NCBI GenBank assembly: GCA_937887565.1
Contig: CALABS010000018.1
Span: 1-64,000, forward strand
DNA from: an uncultured Rhodospirillaceae bacterium
Lineage (GTDB): Bacteria; Pseudomonadota; Alphaproteobacteria; Rhodospirillales; Magnetospirillaceae
Length of the DNA stretch: 64,000 bases
Direction of reading: 5' to 3'
In this document: piece by piece, positions 1-8,881 of the stretch
Layout of the letters: every line of letters starts with the position of its first letter
Position numbering within the stretch: the stretch's first letter is position 1
Notes under the pieces: model-generated
What the model was told of the DNA's origin: nothing
What the model saw: only the letters and a program-made list of their open reading frames with translations
Databases searched by the model: none
Translations under genes and position numbers: made by a program

Positions 1-1142
1 TGCGCGGTTGCCACCAGCCATTCCCCGTCCTTGCCCACCGCCAGGGCCAGGGGCAGGCCGGTGTCCAATGGATGACTTCTCAAGAAATAGATGTTCCCGC
101 CATCAAGATGGCCGATCCACAGGCGCGCGGCGGAATCCTTCTCGACGATGGCGATGCCGATCGTGCTGTCGTCGGCCAATGCGATGTGCGAGAAACGCTC
201 ATCGTACTTCCCCGTCAAGTCCTGCTGCACCGCGCCGCCGGGCAGCGACACGATGGAGACCTTTCTCTGTCCCACCATCAACGCCATCGCGTGATTGCCG
301 GGCAACACCCGGCCGCCGTAAATCATCGACGAGTACCTGGCGCTGTCGCTGATCCCGGAAGTGGCCATCCGTGTCAGGCTCTTGGCGTCGAACAGGACGG
401 CGCCGTCGCCGATGTGTTCGAGTTTGTGGAAGTACTCGCCGAGGGACACCCGGTTCCTTCCGACACCGGCCAGGATGGAGCGCCCGTCGGGGGCGTAACC
501 CAGCCATCCGACGTGGATTTTCTCCAGATGATTGATCTTCGCCAGATTCTCGCTTGCCCGCACCGATCCCGACGCGATGTCGACGAGGAGCAAAACATGA
601 TCGGCGATCTGGCTTCCGTCGAAAAACTGCCTGACGACGGCCAGTGTGCGGCCATCCGGGCTGAAGGCGCCGGCGACGATCTGGTCGCGCGGGAACCCCA
701 GCTTGAGCGGACGGACGGTGTGGAAACTGGCAAGGTCGATCAGCGCCAGTTCGTTCTTGTCGCCGCGCCGTACCGTCATCTGGCGTCCGTCGGGCGACAG
801 GATGTAGTGCTTGCCCAACTCTCCGCGCTCGCCCAGCTTCATCGTGCGGATTGCCGGGAGGTTGGGATCATTCAGATTCCAGGTCCCCAGATAGCGGGCA
901 TCGGCCCGCTGGTGGATGGTCGCCAGCACCGAGCCATCGGCGCTGAAGACCGCCTCGGCGATGGGTGCCTCGCGCACGTATTGGGCCAGATCGACTTTTC
1001 GCTGCGACACCGGCGCCTGGGCCTGCTGCCCCGATGGCGCCGAAACGGACGGCTTGGTGCCGCTTCCGGTCGTCACCGGATTGCATGCGGCGAGAAGGGC
1101 CAGAGGAACGGCGGCAAGAAAGCCGGCGCGGAGTCCGGTCAT
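1..1142 (-). CDS. Beta-propeller lipoprotein, 3' end beyond window
   Basis: About 380 residues are visible; the C-terminus lies off the left edge. The N-terminus is a lipoprotein signal: a hydrophobic stretch ending LALLAAC, so the mature protein should start at a lipidated Cys near residue 20. The body has repeated SPDGR / APDGR turns (for example SPDGRQMTV, SPDGRTLAV, APDGRSILA), typical of WD40-like or YncE-like propeller blades. No catalytic motif is seen. The ATG overlaps the TGA of the upstream gene (ATGA), so it is the last visible gene of a five-gene minus-strand operon. Function is unknown; a periplasmic or outer-membrane binding scaffold is inferred from fold only. Confidence 0.75.
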   Translation of the reverse strand, partial: MTGLRAGFLAAVPLALLAACNPVTTGSGTKPSVSAPSGQQAQAPVSQRKVDLAQYVREAPIAEAVFSADGSVLATIHQRADARYLGTWNLNDPNLPAIRTMKLGERGELGKHYILSPDGRQMTVRRGDKNELALIDLASFHTVRPLKLGFPRDQIVAGAFSPDGRTLAVVRQFFDGSQIADHVLLLVDIASGSVRASENLAKINHLEKIHVGWLGYAPDGRSILAGVGRNRVSLGEYFHKLEHIGDGAVLFDAKSLTRMATSGISDSARYSSMIYGGRVLPGNHAMALMVGQRKVSIVSLPGGAVQQDLTGKYDERFSHIALADDSTIGIAIVEKDSAARLWIGHLDGGNIYFLRSHPLDTGLPLALAVGKDGEWLVATA

Positions 1143-3418
1143 CGAAGGTCCTCCACGGAACAGGTGGCACGGATGTCGCTCATCTTGGTCACCGCGACCA
1201 GCGGGTAGCCCCGGTTGGAGCCGGCGAAGCGGCGGATGGCGGCAAGGCTCGGCGCGGCGGTCTCGAACCAGAGGGAGACGCCGCAGACATCGACCTTATT
1301 GGGGAACTCACGCATGGCGCCGACGGCACCGTCCTCCTTGCAGCGCGGAGCCAGGCTCCCCCTTCTCTCGCCCATGGTGATGGCGGCAGCCTCGACCCTG
1401 CCGCCGACCATCCTGGCCGCCTCGATGGCGATGCCGGTCACCTCGACGCAGCGCGGCAGGCCGCCGACATCGGGTTTGCCGCCGGCCGCGGGCGTCTTCG
1501 CGGCGACGGCGCCCTCGGCGAATTCGGGGCGCAGCTTGCCGTCGGCGGTCAGGCACCCCTGTGCCGCCGAACGCGCCTGCGAGACGGCCCGGTGGGCGTC
1601 TGAATGGGCGAGGCACAGCCGCGTCGCCTCCTCGGCCGGATAGCCGAAGGTGCGCGCGGCCCAACTGTTCTTCAGGGTGTAGACAATCTGTCCGCAATCC
1701 TTCGTGGCCGCCAACGCCGCGGTGAGGGCGATGTATTTCCGGTGCTCCTCGGCCTCGGCCTGAAGGGCAGGATCGGCGCGACGGGCGCCGCCGGCCGCCG
1801 CCATTCGCGCCTTGTGGGTCTCGTGGGCGGCCAGGAAGCGCTGGTTCAGGCCGTCATTGATGGCCTTGATCCGCGCCGTCAGACTGCCGCGATGATCCAC
1901 CGCCTGCCGGTAGGCGGCGTGCAGGCGGCGGCATTCGGTGGCGCGGGCCGGCGACGGTGCGGCGGATTGCCCCGAAACGGCCCCCGAAACGGCCCCCGAA
2001 GCGGTTTGCGGCGCGGCGGCCGCGGGACGAGCCGAATGCGTGCCCTCTCGCGAGCCGGTGGAGGCCGGCGGCATCGGCACCGCCGGCGCAGTTGCCGGGC
2101 TCGAAGCCGAAAGCGGCGGAGCCGTCGAACCTGATCCCACGGACGCCGCCGTCTGCGGCCTATCCGCCCCCACCGTCACCTGAGCTCGGCCGGTGGCGCG
2201 CTGGCCCTTGGAATCGGTCACGGTGACGCGAATCTGACGAACCGAATCGGCCCCTGACGCCCGACCGTGGACGGTGCCTTGCAACGCGCCGGACGCGGCC
2301 AGCGCCACGTTGAGGCCCGGCGCGTCGATCCCCACCGAATAGGGCGGCGCGAAGCCGTCAGGAACCCGGATCGAGAACCGCGCCAATTGATCGTCGGCGA
2401 TGCGCGGCGGCACGTCCAGGACCAGGCCGGCGGCGGCAGCGGTGATCGCGAAGGCGGTGCTGGCGGTCTTGACCGCGCCGTCGGCCGCGGTCAGGGTGAT
2501 TTCGGCGACCAGCCGGTCGCCGGCCTCGAACGCGCCTTCGGGAAGGCGCAGCCCCGTCCGCCGCGCCCCCGTCTCGGGGCCGCGCTTCCATTCGTGGGCG
2601 AAGGCCAAGGCCCCGCTTTGGGCGTGACGGACCCGCAAGGCGATTCCCACCTCGCCCGGACCGCGATAGGAAACATAGACATGGGCGCGGTCATTGCCGG
2701 CCAGGGTGTCGCTTCCGGCCTCGTCGCCCGCCGTCGCCGTCACCCACACCCGCTCGATGGCCAACGCCTGGACGACATCGAACGGAAACCGATCCTCACG
2801 CATGAGAGACCGGTCGCCCATGGACCAATGGTGGAGAATGGCGACATACGCCCCCTCTTCCAATGTCTTCAGTTGGAAGCGGACATTGGCGTCGGTCTCG
2901 CCGCCGGCCGACTTCACGTGTTCATGGACCACAAAATCCTTCAGCTTCTCTCCGGTTTCCTTGACGACGCTCCACGTCAGAAGGGTCGGTAAAAGGGCCG
3001 GATCGTCGGGAATGGGGACCGTGGCCCTGAGGGCGATGATCTCATCGGTGGTCAGCGCGCTGTCCACCGGCGGCCCGTCGAATGTGCCATGGGCCGCGAC
3101 GATGCGGAACGGCTTCAATTGCCGTTCCATATCGCCCAGCAGGCGCAACAGCGTGCCCAGGCGTTCCTGCGTGGCGGCCAGATCGTCGCGCAGCGCAAGC
3201 ACCTGAAGCGCCAGGTCACGATAGGCGGTCAGGGAGGAACCCGGCTCGGCCAATGCCTTTCCCTGCGCATCAAGGGCGTCGAGTTCGCGCTGCCGCGCGG
3301 CGTAATGCTGGTCCAGCCGCTCGATCTCGGCGGCGATTTCCGCCCGGGTCGGCTGGGCGGCCCGGCCCGCCATCGGCAGGACGAGGATCAGCAGCAACAG
3401 GGCGAGAAACCGGATCAT
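1139..3418 (-). CDS. Large exported protein, coiled coil plus Ig-like region
   Basis: 759 residues, not recognised as a named family. A signal peptide (MIRFLALLLLILVLPMAGRA) is followed by helical coiled-coil-like segments (about 25-110), then beta-rich segments (about 130-390), the last of which reads like an Ig/cadherin-type module. An Ala/Ser/Pro-rich linker (about 390-470) leads to a helical C-terminal domain with at least eight cysteines, likely disulfide-bonded in the periplasm. The linker contains a short tandem repeat coding SGAVSGAVSG. The ATG at 3418 was chosen over the longer open frame because it gives a clean signal peptide and an ATGA overlap with the upstream stop. It is probably made together with the protease and lipoprotein beside it. 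Confidence 0.72.
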   Translation of the reverse strand: MIRFLALLLLILVLPMAGRAAQPTRAEIAAEIERLDQHYAARQRELDALDAQGKALAEPGSSLTAYRDLALQVLALRDDLAATQERLGTLLRLLGDMERQLKPFRIVAAHGTFDGPPVDSALTTDEIIALRATVPIPDDPALLPTLLTWSVVKETGEKLKDFVVHEHVKSAGGETDANVRFQLKTLEEGAYVAILHHWSMGDRSLMREDRFPFDVVQALAIERVWVTATAGDEAGSDTLAGNDRAHVYVSYRGPGEVGIALRVRHAQSGALAFAHEWKRGPETGARRTGLRLPEGAFEAGDRLVAEITLTAADGAVKTASTAFAITAAAAGLVLDVPPRIADDQLARFSIRVPDGFAPPYSVGIDAPGLNVALAASGALQGTVHGRASGADSVRQIRVTVTDSKGQRATGRAQVTVGADRPQTAASVGSGSTAPPLSASSPATAPAVPMPPASTGSREGTHSARPAAAAPQTASGAVSGAVSGQSAAPSPARATECRRLHAAYRQAVDHRGSLTARIKAINDGLNQRFLAAHETHKARMAAAGGARRADPALQAEAEEHRKYIALTAALAATKDCGQIVYTLKNSWAARTFGYPAEEATRLCLAHSDAHRAVSQARSAAQGCLTADGKLRPEFAEGAVAAKTPAAGGKPDVGGLPRCVEVTGIAIEAARMVGGRVEAAAITMGERRGSLAPRCKEDGAVGAMREFPNKVDVCGVSLWFETAAPSLAAIRRFAGSNRGYPLVAVTKMSDIRATCSVEDLR
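1966..2001 (-). repeat. Three tandem 12-bp units inside the linker
   Basis: The unit cccccgaaacgg occurs nearly perfectly three times in a row (the last has one change, gaagcgg). It keeps frame and codes for repeated Ser-Gly-Ala-Val in the low-complexity linker of the surrounding exported protein. Units of 12 bp could change number without shifting frame. Confidence 0.7.
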
Positions 3419-5727
3419 GGCCGCAACGTCTCCAGGGCCGGCAATATCTCGGCCACGCGATGGAACACGGTTCGCGTGTCCAGCCCCATCGCCCGCAGCG
3501 CCGCCTCGGCATCGGCGGGCGAATAAGTGCGCCCGACCTTCTCGGCGCCCTCGACCACCGGGTCGCCGATACGCCGGAACATGGCCAGCGCGGCCTGAAG
3601 CTTGGGGTCGAGCACGCCTGCCGCGTCCAATCCCTCGCGGGCCAGCCGGGGAAGGACGATGTTGTCGTATTGCTTGACGATCTGGCGCATCGCCTCGCCC
3701 TGGCGCATCAGGGCCAGCGGCATGTCTCCGGCGCGGGCCGCCTCGTCCGCGTAATCGAGCCAATGCAGGCCCTTGTCGACGAAGGTATCGCCGACGCTTT
3801 CGGCCCCGCTGGACGATAGGCGCGCCGGATTGCGGCCCAACACGTCCTCGATCTTGCCGCCATGGACCCGATAGGCCTCGCGATGCATGCCGTCGGTGAC
3901 GGCGTGATCCATGCGCTTGCCCCAGGCCGCGAAGCCCTCGGCCGGAGGCGGACGGCCAGGATTGAGGGTCTGGAAAAGCGCCCGGTAATAAGGTTCCTCG
4001 ACCACGGCGGCGGGAATGTCGATGCGGCTTCCGTCCTTGAGCACCAGTTGATAGGTGATGTCACGATCCGTGCCGATCTTGCCGCGCTTCGGCACCTCGT
4101 TGGTGGCGTTGAAAACCTCGATGCGCAGATTGTCGGGATCGACATGGCGGGCGATGTCGAAATCCGCGGCGCGAGCGGCGCTTGCCGCGTCCTCGCCCTT
4201 GAGCGCCGCGTGGCGGATCTCGGCGACGATGCGATTTGCCGGTTCGTTGGCGGCATCGCCCTTGGCCGCCGCGCGCAATCCCTCGCCAATCCGCTCGGAT
4301 AATTCGGCCATGGCCTGGCGATCGACCAGCCCGTCGCCCCGGTTGACGATCCGGCCGCCGACGTTATCGACGGTGCCGAACAGCCGTGCCTCAAGATCGA
4401 ACAGCGGCCCGCGCAGGGTGTCAAAATCGGCGTTCTGGGCGCCCTTGACCGCCAGATTGTGGCTGCGCACCCGCTGATAGGCTGCCAGCACCTCGGGTGT
4501 CACCGTATCGCCCGCCCGCGTCAGTTGCTCGCCCAATTCGCCGACCAGCCGCTGCGCTTCGTCCTCGGCCGCCTTCCAGGCGCGGGCCGCGCCTTGCCCA
4601 GCCTCGCTACGCGCCGCCCGCGCCGCCGCCTGTTCGGCCTGTACCATCAAAGCCAGCCGGCTTTGCCGATTGGCCACTTCGCGGGCGCCGGGCACCCCCC
4701 GGATGCGTGTTGCCAAGGCGCGCAAGTGCTCGGGCGTCGAACGCGTGGTCTTGGCCAGAGACCGCAGCACCTCGGGAGTGGCGGCATCGATGCCGGCGGC
4801 GACGTTGCCCAGGACGTTCATGGCGTTCGGGCTGCGCCGCACCACCTGCAGCAGATCGGCGCCGGCAGGCAGTAGAAACAATCCGGTCACCACGGTTTCG
4901 AAGGTGCCCATCCGTTCGCCGGCCAGGGTCTCGCCCCGCGCCAGGGCGACGACATCGAACACCTCGCCGGCCACCGGGATCACCGACACCACGTCGGCCA
5001 CCAGCTTCTGCGTCGCCACCACCGCATCGGCCTCGGCATGCAAGGCCAGCGCGTCGGCGGTTTGGAAATCCTGGAGAGCCGCGCGGAACGCCCGGAAGCG
5101 GTCGTGAGCGCGGGCGGCGTCAGGCTCGTTCAGGCATTCGAGAAACAGGCGGGCCGCGCGCCGGTACAGGGAGAGACGGAATTCCTGGCGTTCGGCCTCG
5201 GCCTCGGCCAGTTCGGCGCCCTGGCGGCCGGTCCAGTCGAAGAAGGCGCGCACGGCCGCCCATCCCTCGGGAGCCGCGTGGGCCGGATTGGAAGCCTTGG
5301 CCCCGGGGATTGCCAGATCGGCAGTCAGGATCGACCGCTTCATGCTCTCGTAAAGAGCCCGCATGCGGGCCACGTCCAGCCCGCTGGCGGCGCCGACCAG
5401 CAGCGCCTGTTCAAGCTTTTCCTGAAACTCGGCGCCCGACACGGCCTCGGCGTTGTCGCGCCAACGGTCGGAGACGCGGTTCAACGCGTTGCGCTTGCGG
5501 ATGATCTCGAGTTCGGTGTTCTCGCGCAGGGCGGCCAGGATGCGCCCGGCCTGACGCTCCATGGCCTCGCCCCGGTCGTGCAGAAGGACCGCGCGCTCGG
5601 TGAGGGGATCGGCCCAGACGGGAATGGAAGACGCGGCCGCGACCAGCCCGAACACAGCCCCAAGGGCGAGGCGGTATCCCCACCCTCGGCGCGCCACTCC
5701 ACACCGATCGCTCAACCCGGGATTCAT
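3415..5727 (-). CDS. Large helical exported or membrane-anchored protein
   Basis: 770 residues, not recognised. Starting at 5727 gives a basic N-terminus followed by a hydrophobic segment (LALGAVFGLVAAASSIPVWA) that can be a signal peptide or anchor; the open frame continues upstream but without export character. A second hydrophobic stretch near residues 225-275 (VADVVSVIPVAGEVFDVVALA, then VVTGLFLLPAGADLL) suggests a membrane hairpin. The rest is charged and mostly helical. A central segment with GKIGTDRDITYQ vaguely recalls regions of large modular secreted proteins; this is only an impression. Its TGA overlaps the next gene's ATG. The gap to the upstream protease gene (142 nt) is A/T-richer and could hold an internal promoter. 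Confidence 0.7.
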   Translation of the reverse strand: MNPGLSDRCGVARRGWGYRLALGAVFGLVAAASSIPVWADPLTERAVLLHDRGEAMERQAGRILAALRENTELEIIRKRNALNRVSDRWRDNAEAVSGAEFQEKLEQALLVGAASGLDVARMRALYESMKRSILTADLAIPGAKASNPAHAAPEGWAAVRAFFDWTGRQGAELAEAEAERQEFRLSLYRRAARLFLECLNEPDAARAHDRFRAFRAALQDFQTADALALHAEADAVVATQKLVADVVSVIPVAGEVFDVVALARGETLAGERMGTFETVVTGLFLLPAGADLLQVVRRSPNAMNVLGNVAAGIDAATPEVLRSLAKTTRSTPEHLRALATRIRGVPGAREVANRQSRLALMVQAEQAAARAARSEAGQGAARAWKAAEDEAQRLVGELGEQLTRAGDTVTPEVLAAYQRVRSHNLAVKGAQNADFDTLRGPLFDLEARLFGTVDNVGGRIVNRGDGLVDRQAMAELSERIGEGLRAAAKGDAANEPANRIVAEIRHAALKGEDAASAARAADFDIARHVDPDNLRIEVFNATNEVPKRGKIGTDRDITYQLVLKDGSRIDIPAAVVEEPYYRALFQTLNPGRPPPAEGFAAWGKRMDHAVTDGMHREAYRVHGGKIEDVLGRNPARLSSSGAESVGDTFVDKGLHWLDYADEAARAGDMPLALMRQGEAMRQIVKQYDNIVLPRLAREGLDAAGVLDPKLQAALAMFRRIGDPVVEGAEKVGRTYSPADAEAALRAMGLDTRTVFHRVAEILPALETLRP

Positions 5728-5869
5728 GGCGGAACGGTAGTCCCATCGTCGGGAGGGGCATATACGCAATATACCGTAAATCACCCCTTTGCCCCTTGCC
5801 CCACCACACAGCGGACGGCCGAGGAATCGACGGGCGATCCGCTTGAACTTGAGCATGCGCGGGTCCGCC

Positions 5870-7600
5870 CTATGGGGTGGGCAGTGTCAGGGAATAGGTC
5901 GGGGCGCCGGGAATCCGTGCCGGGTCCCACTGCGCGTAGGTGGACAGACGAAAGGTGAGATCGATCTTCTCGCCCAACCGATCCCGGGGGATGAGGTCGA
6001 GGGGAATCTCGATCCGGATCGGTTCCTTGTCGATCAGCTTCGCCGTGCTGTGCTTCTGAACCCAACCCCGCAGATCGCCCTTCCCTTTCGCCGCCCTGAC
6101 GGGAACGATATCCAGCATTCCGTTCCGCATGACATAACGTGACACGAATGCGTGCAGGTAATAGTCAAGACCCTCCATGCAGTCGCGCGTGAAAAGAAAC
6201 TCGATCACCAGCTTACCGTCCTCGACCCGGTGACGGATATCCTCCACCCGGTTGGACGCGATGCATCGGTTGTTCAGAACCAGGCTGGCGTCCGGAATGC
6301 CATGTCGGCCTTTTTCTTCAGGCGACAGGCCGCTTGCCCAACGATTGTGCCGGGACGTTTCGGCGATCACGTTCCTGATATTGTAGTCGGCGAATATGCT
6401 GTACATGGCGGCGAGGAAGGGCGTGGCGAAGGACGTGCCGCTGAGGATTTCGCCGTCGAGTTCCAACTGGCCCGGGCCGAGCACGAAGGGGGCGATCTCC
6501 CCGGTATTGGTGTGCCCGATACTGGAAAATTTCGAGGGGACCAGTTCGCCGTCGCCGTTCTTGCCGAAGCTCCCCACGGGAACCACGAACGGCGAGTCCT
6601 GCTGGGCATAAGCCCCCAGCGATTCCAGGCCGTTGAATATGCCATTGCGGGTTCCGGCTCCCATTACGATCACGCCGAGCCTGGGGCGGGTCTGAGCGGC
6701 ACCGCCTGGCGTCTTGTCGATCACCCTCAGCCACAATGCTCCGCTGGCCGTCGGCCGGTAGGACATCAAGACGAAAGGCTCCCGTCCGTCCGTGGTCGCG
6801 GCGGCCAGTACCTTGCGGTCCCGGTCCACCAACTGGAGTTCGAAGGAGGAGCGAACATCCCCATATTCCCCCCATCCCAGAGAAATACGTATCGTCGCGC
6901 CTTCCGCCACGTCTATTCGGTTAAACTCGGCCTTCCGGATCGCGCCTTCCGCCGCCGGCGCGAATTCCAAGACGCCGTTGCCGTCCATGTCGGAATAATC
7001 GAACACATGGGATTTCTGGCGATAGTTTCCGGCGGATACAAGAAAGGTGACCTGATATTTGCGTGCCATCCTGAACAATTCAAAGTACATGGACACATCG
7101 GAGCCACCAATGTATCTGACATTGCCAAGACTCATAGTCGCAAAAAAGGAACCATTCGACCGCATCGTTTTTATTCTTGATTCAAAGCCTCCGCCCTCAA
7201 TCAGCAGAAATTTTGCCTTTGGCATGACCGCAGTCGCGACCCTGAACACGTCAAATCCATGCTTTTCGGCGGCCTTGGCGCCGTCTTTACGAAGAGAGAC
7301 ATGCCGGACCTTGTCTTTCCAAGCGGGGTGCTCTTCCAGCCAGGCACCCAACCCGTGGAACCCGTTGTCGATGATGGTGAAGTTGAAATCCCGGCCCGTC
7401 ACCAACGGAAGCTTGGCCATCTGCGGCGGAAACCCCATGGCGGTTTTCGCCTCGACCAGCCCCAGCGGCAGAACGGTCTCGGTCGCCCGAATGTCGACGC
7501 CCGCGCCGTCCGGCTTCCGTTCAGGCTGGGCGCCGGATGCGGCGTAATAAGGCATCGCGAAGGCCAAGGCTGCGCAAAGTGCATGTAACCCCATTCTCAT
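5870..7600 (-). CDS. S8 (subtilisin-like) serine protease, atypical motifs, exported
   Basis: 576 residues with a signal peptide (to about residue 23). The S8 triad can be placed: Asp78 in FTIIDNGF, His114 in EKHGFDVF, the oxyanion Asn192 in VSAGNY and Ser390 in SGTSFATP. The Ser block is canonical, but the Asp and His blocks are not the usual D-[ST]-G and HGT/HGS, so it is a divergent branch. A beta-rich insert (about 220-300) lies between Asn and Ser, and a domain of about 150 residues follows the catalytic core. There is no clear propeptide. Start at 7600: a good Shine-Dalgarno (GGGAGG) precedes it. It lies between exported proteins of one operon, so a role in processing a secreted or periplasmic partner is inferred. 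Confidence 0.85.
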   Translation of the reverse strand: MRMGLHALCAALAFAMPYYAASGAQPERKPDGAGVDIRATETVLPLGLVEAKTAMGFPPQMAKLPLVTGRDFNFTIIDNGFHGLGAWLEEHPAWKDKVRHVSLRKDGAKAAEKHGFDVFRVATAVMPKAKFLLIEGGGFESRIKTMRSNGSFFATMSLGNVRYIGGSDVSMYFELFRMARKYQVTFLVSAGNYRQKSHVFDYSDMDGNGVLEFAPAAEGAIRKAEFNRIDVAEGATIRISLGWGEYGDVRSSFELQLVDRDRKVLAAATTDGREPFVLMSYRPTASGALWLRVIDKTPGGAAQTRPRLGVIVMGAGTRNGIFNGLESLGAYAQQDSPFVVPVGSFGKNGDGELVPSKFSSIGHTNTGEIAPFVLGPGQLELDGEILSGTSFATPFLAAMYSIFADYNIRNVIAETSRHNRWASGLSPEEKGRHGIPDASLVLNNRCIASNRVEDIRHRVEDGKLVIEFLFTRDCMEGLDYYLHAFVSRYVMRNGMLDIVPVRAAKGKGDLRGWVQKHSTAKLIDKEPIRIEIPLDLIPRDRLGEKIDLTFRLSTYAQWDPARIPGAPTYSLTLPTP

Positions 7601-7615
7601 TTCCGGCCTCCCGGG

Positions 7616-8531
7616 CTAGCCGTCGAATTTCTGTCGTGCTCGTTGAAAGGCCGAGACATTGATGCGCATCAGGACCGGCGGTTCTCCACGGGACAGCGAA
7701 AGCCCCTCCAGCCAAGTCGCCATGCGCTCGAAAGGTTCGGCGACAATCCTCGCGCGTATGGCCGGGGACAACACAATCTCCCGCGCGGACACCAGATCTC
7801 GAAAGTTCATGACCATCAGATCCGGCTCGGACGGCCGGACGATCGTCACCGGATAGGCAACCACCCTGTCCACCAGGCGGATGTCGCCGCTTCGGAACGC
7901 AGCCCGGACGCGTCGGAGTGCTTCCACCCCCTCGTCGGGGGCCATGCCCTCGGCGGCAAGCGCGGCCCGTAGCTTTCCGGGGATTGGCTGTGCGGTGAAG
8001 TGGCCCAGGCCGGGCGGACGCAGCGGGAGCCCAAGATGTTCGCGCAGGCCACGGGTCAGCAGGTACAGGGCTTGGTACTCGTCGTGGAACGCCTGCAATT
8101 CCGGCGACGCAACCCCATCGGCGAGAGCCGCGACAGAGTCTTGGCCGCGGTCGGCGATGCCATCTTCCAGCCGGAGCTGGGCGGCCCAGGTGCGCTCCTC
8201 GATCTCGCCAAGGATTTCCGCATCCGAAAGAGCGGCCGGTGCGGCCAATTCCTCTGGAAGATGGGCAAGAAGTTCGACCGCAGGGCGTGCCTGCGGAAGG
8301 TCGTCGGCCACGAATCCGGGCGTCAAGGGAAACACCCGCCCGCGCCCGGCCCGCATCGGCCTCGGCAATGTCCTCGCATTTCAGCGCGCGCTCGTAGATC
8401 TCCCACGCCTCGGCACAGGGCTGCCCGTCGGCGCGAACGATCTCGGCCCGTGACGCCCGGGCGCAGCCCTCATCCGCCAGCGCCACGCCCGACAACATGG
8501 CCAGGCCGATGGTGAGAATTGCGGCATGCAT
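7616..8531 (-). pseudogene. Exported protein gene with a probable single-base frameshift
   Basis: The ATG at 8531 opens a frame with a good signal peptide (HAAILTIGLAMLSGVALA) and natural-looking sequence to about 8350 (EIYERALKCEDIAEADAG). The frame then turns into arginine/proline-rich nonsense, while the next frame continues naturally (VFPLTPGFVADDLPQARP) to a stop at 7616. One base too many (or two too few) in the G/C-rich run around 8335-8365 explains this. Repaired, the product would be about 304 residues, periplasmic, of no family I recognise. It lies 15 nt before the protease gene and would be the first gene of the operon. A sequencing error cannot be excluded from sequence alone. Confidence 0.65.
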
Positions 8532-8881
8532 GATGGCACTCCGAATCGCGGGTTCGATGCTAGTTGGCGCCCCGCCCATCCTCAATTCGTACAGGTGTGC
8601 TATCCAGACGAGCCGCATCGGGCAAGGCACGGATCAACCGTCGGCATACGACCTTCCACCGAATGCATGACGGGCCGCGACGGCGAAGTGGCTTGCTTGA
8701 CCAAGATGGCGGGGGGGGGGAGCCAGCCGGCTTATTTCACGGGCCGGCCGAGGTGGCGAGGAGAAGGAACCGCCATGGCGCCATTTCCAAACGGACTTCA
8801 AGCAAACTCAAGCGATTCCGTCGGGTCGTCGGCTCCCCGGCGGCTGGATATGTCGCCCCACCTTACCACTATCGGGGGGGC
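8532..8881. other. Intergenic region with homopolymeric G tracts
   Basis: About 350 nt between the exported-protein operon (minus) and the chimeric remnant (plus). No convincing gene is seen: open frames here look like antisense or random composition. It holds a run of ten G (8711-8720) and a run of seven G (8874-8880) that ends one base before the chosen ATG of the plus-strand remnant. Promoters for both directions may lie here, but no clear -35/-10 pair stands out. Confidence 0.5.

Noticed and set aside
72..1208. 378-codon plus-strand open frame at the left edge
   Set aside because: It is antisense to the beta-propeller lipoprotein, whose minus-strand frame has a lipobox and repeated SPDGR blades.
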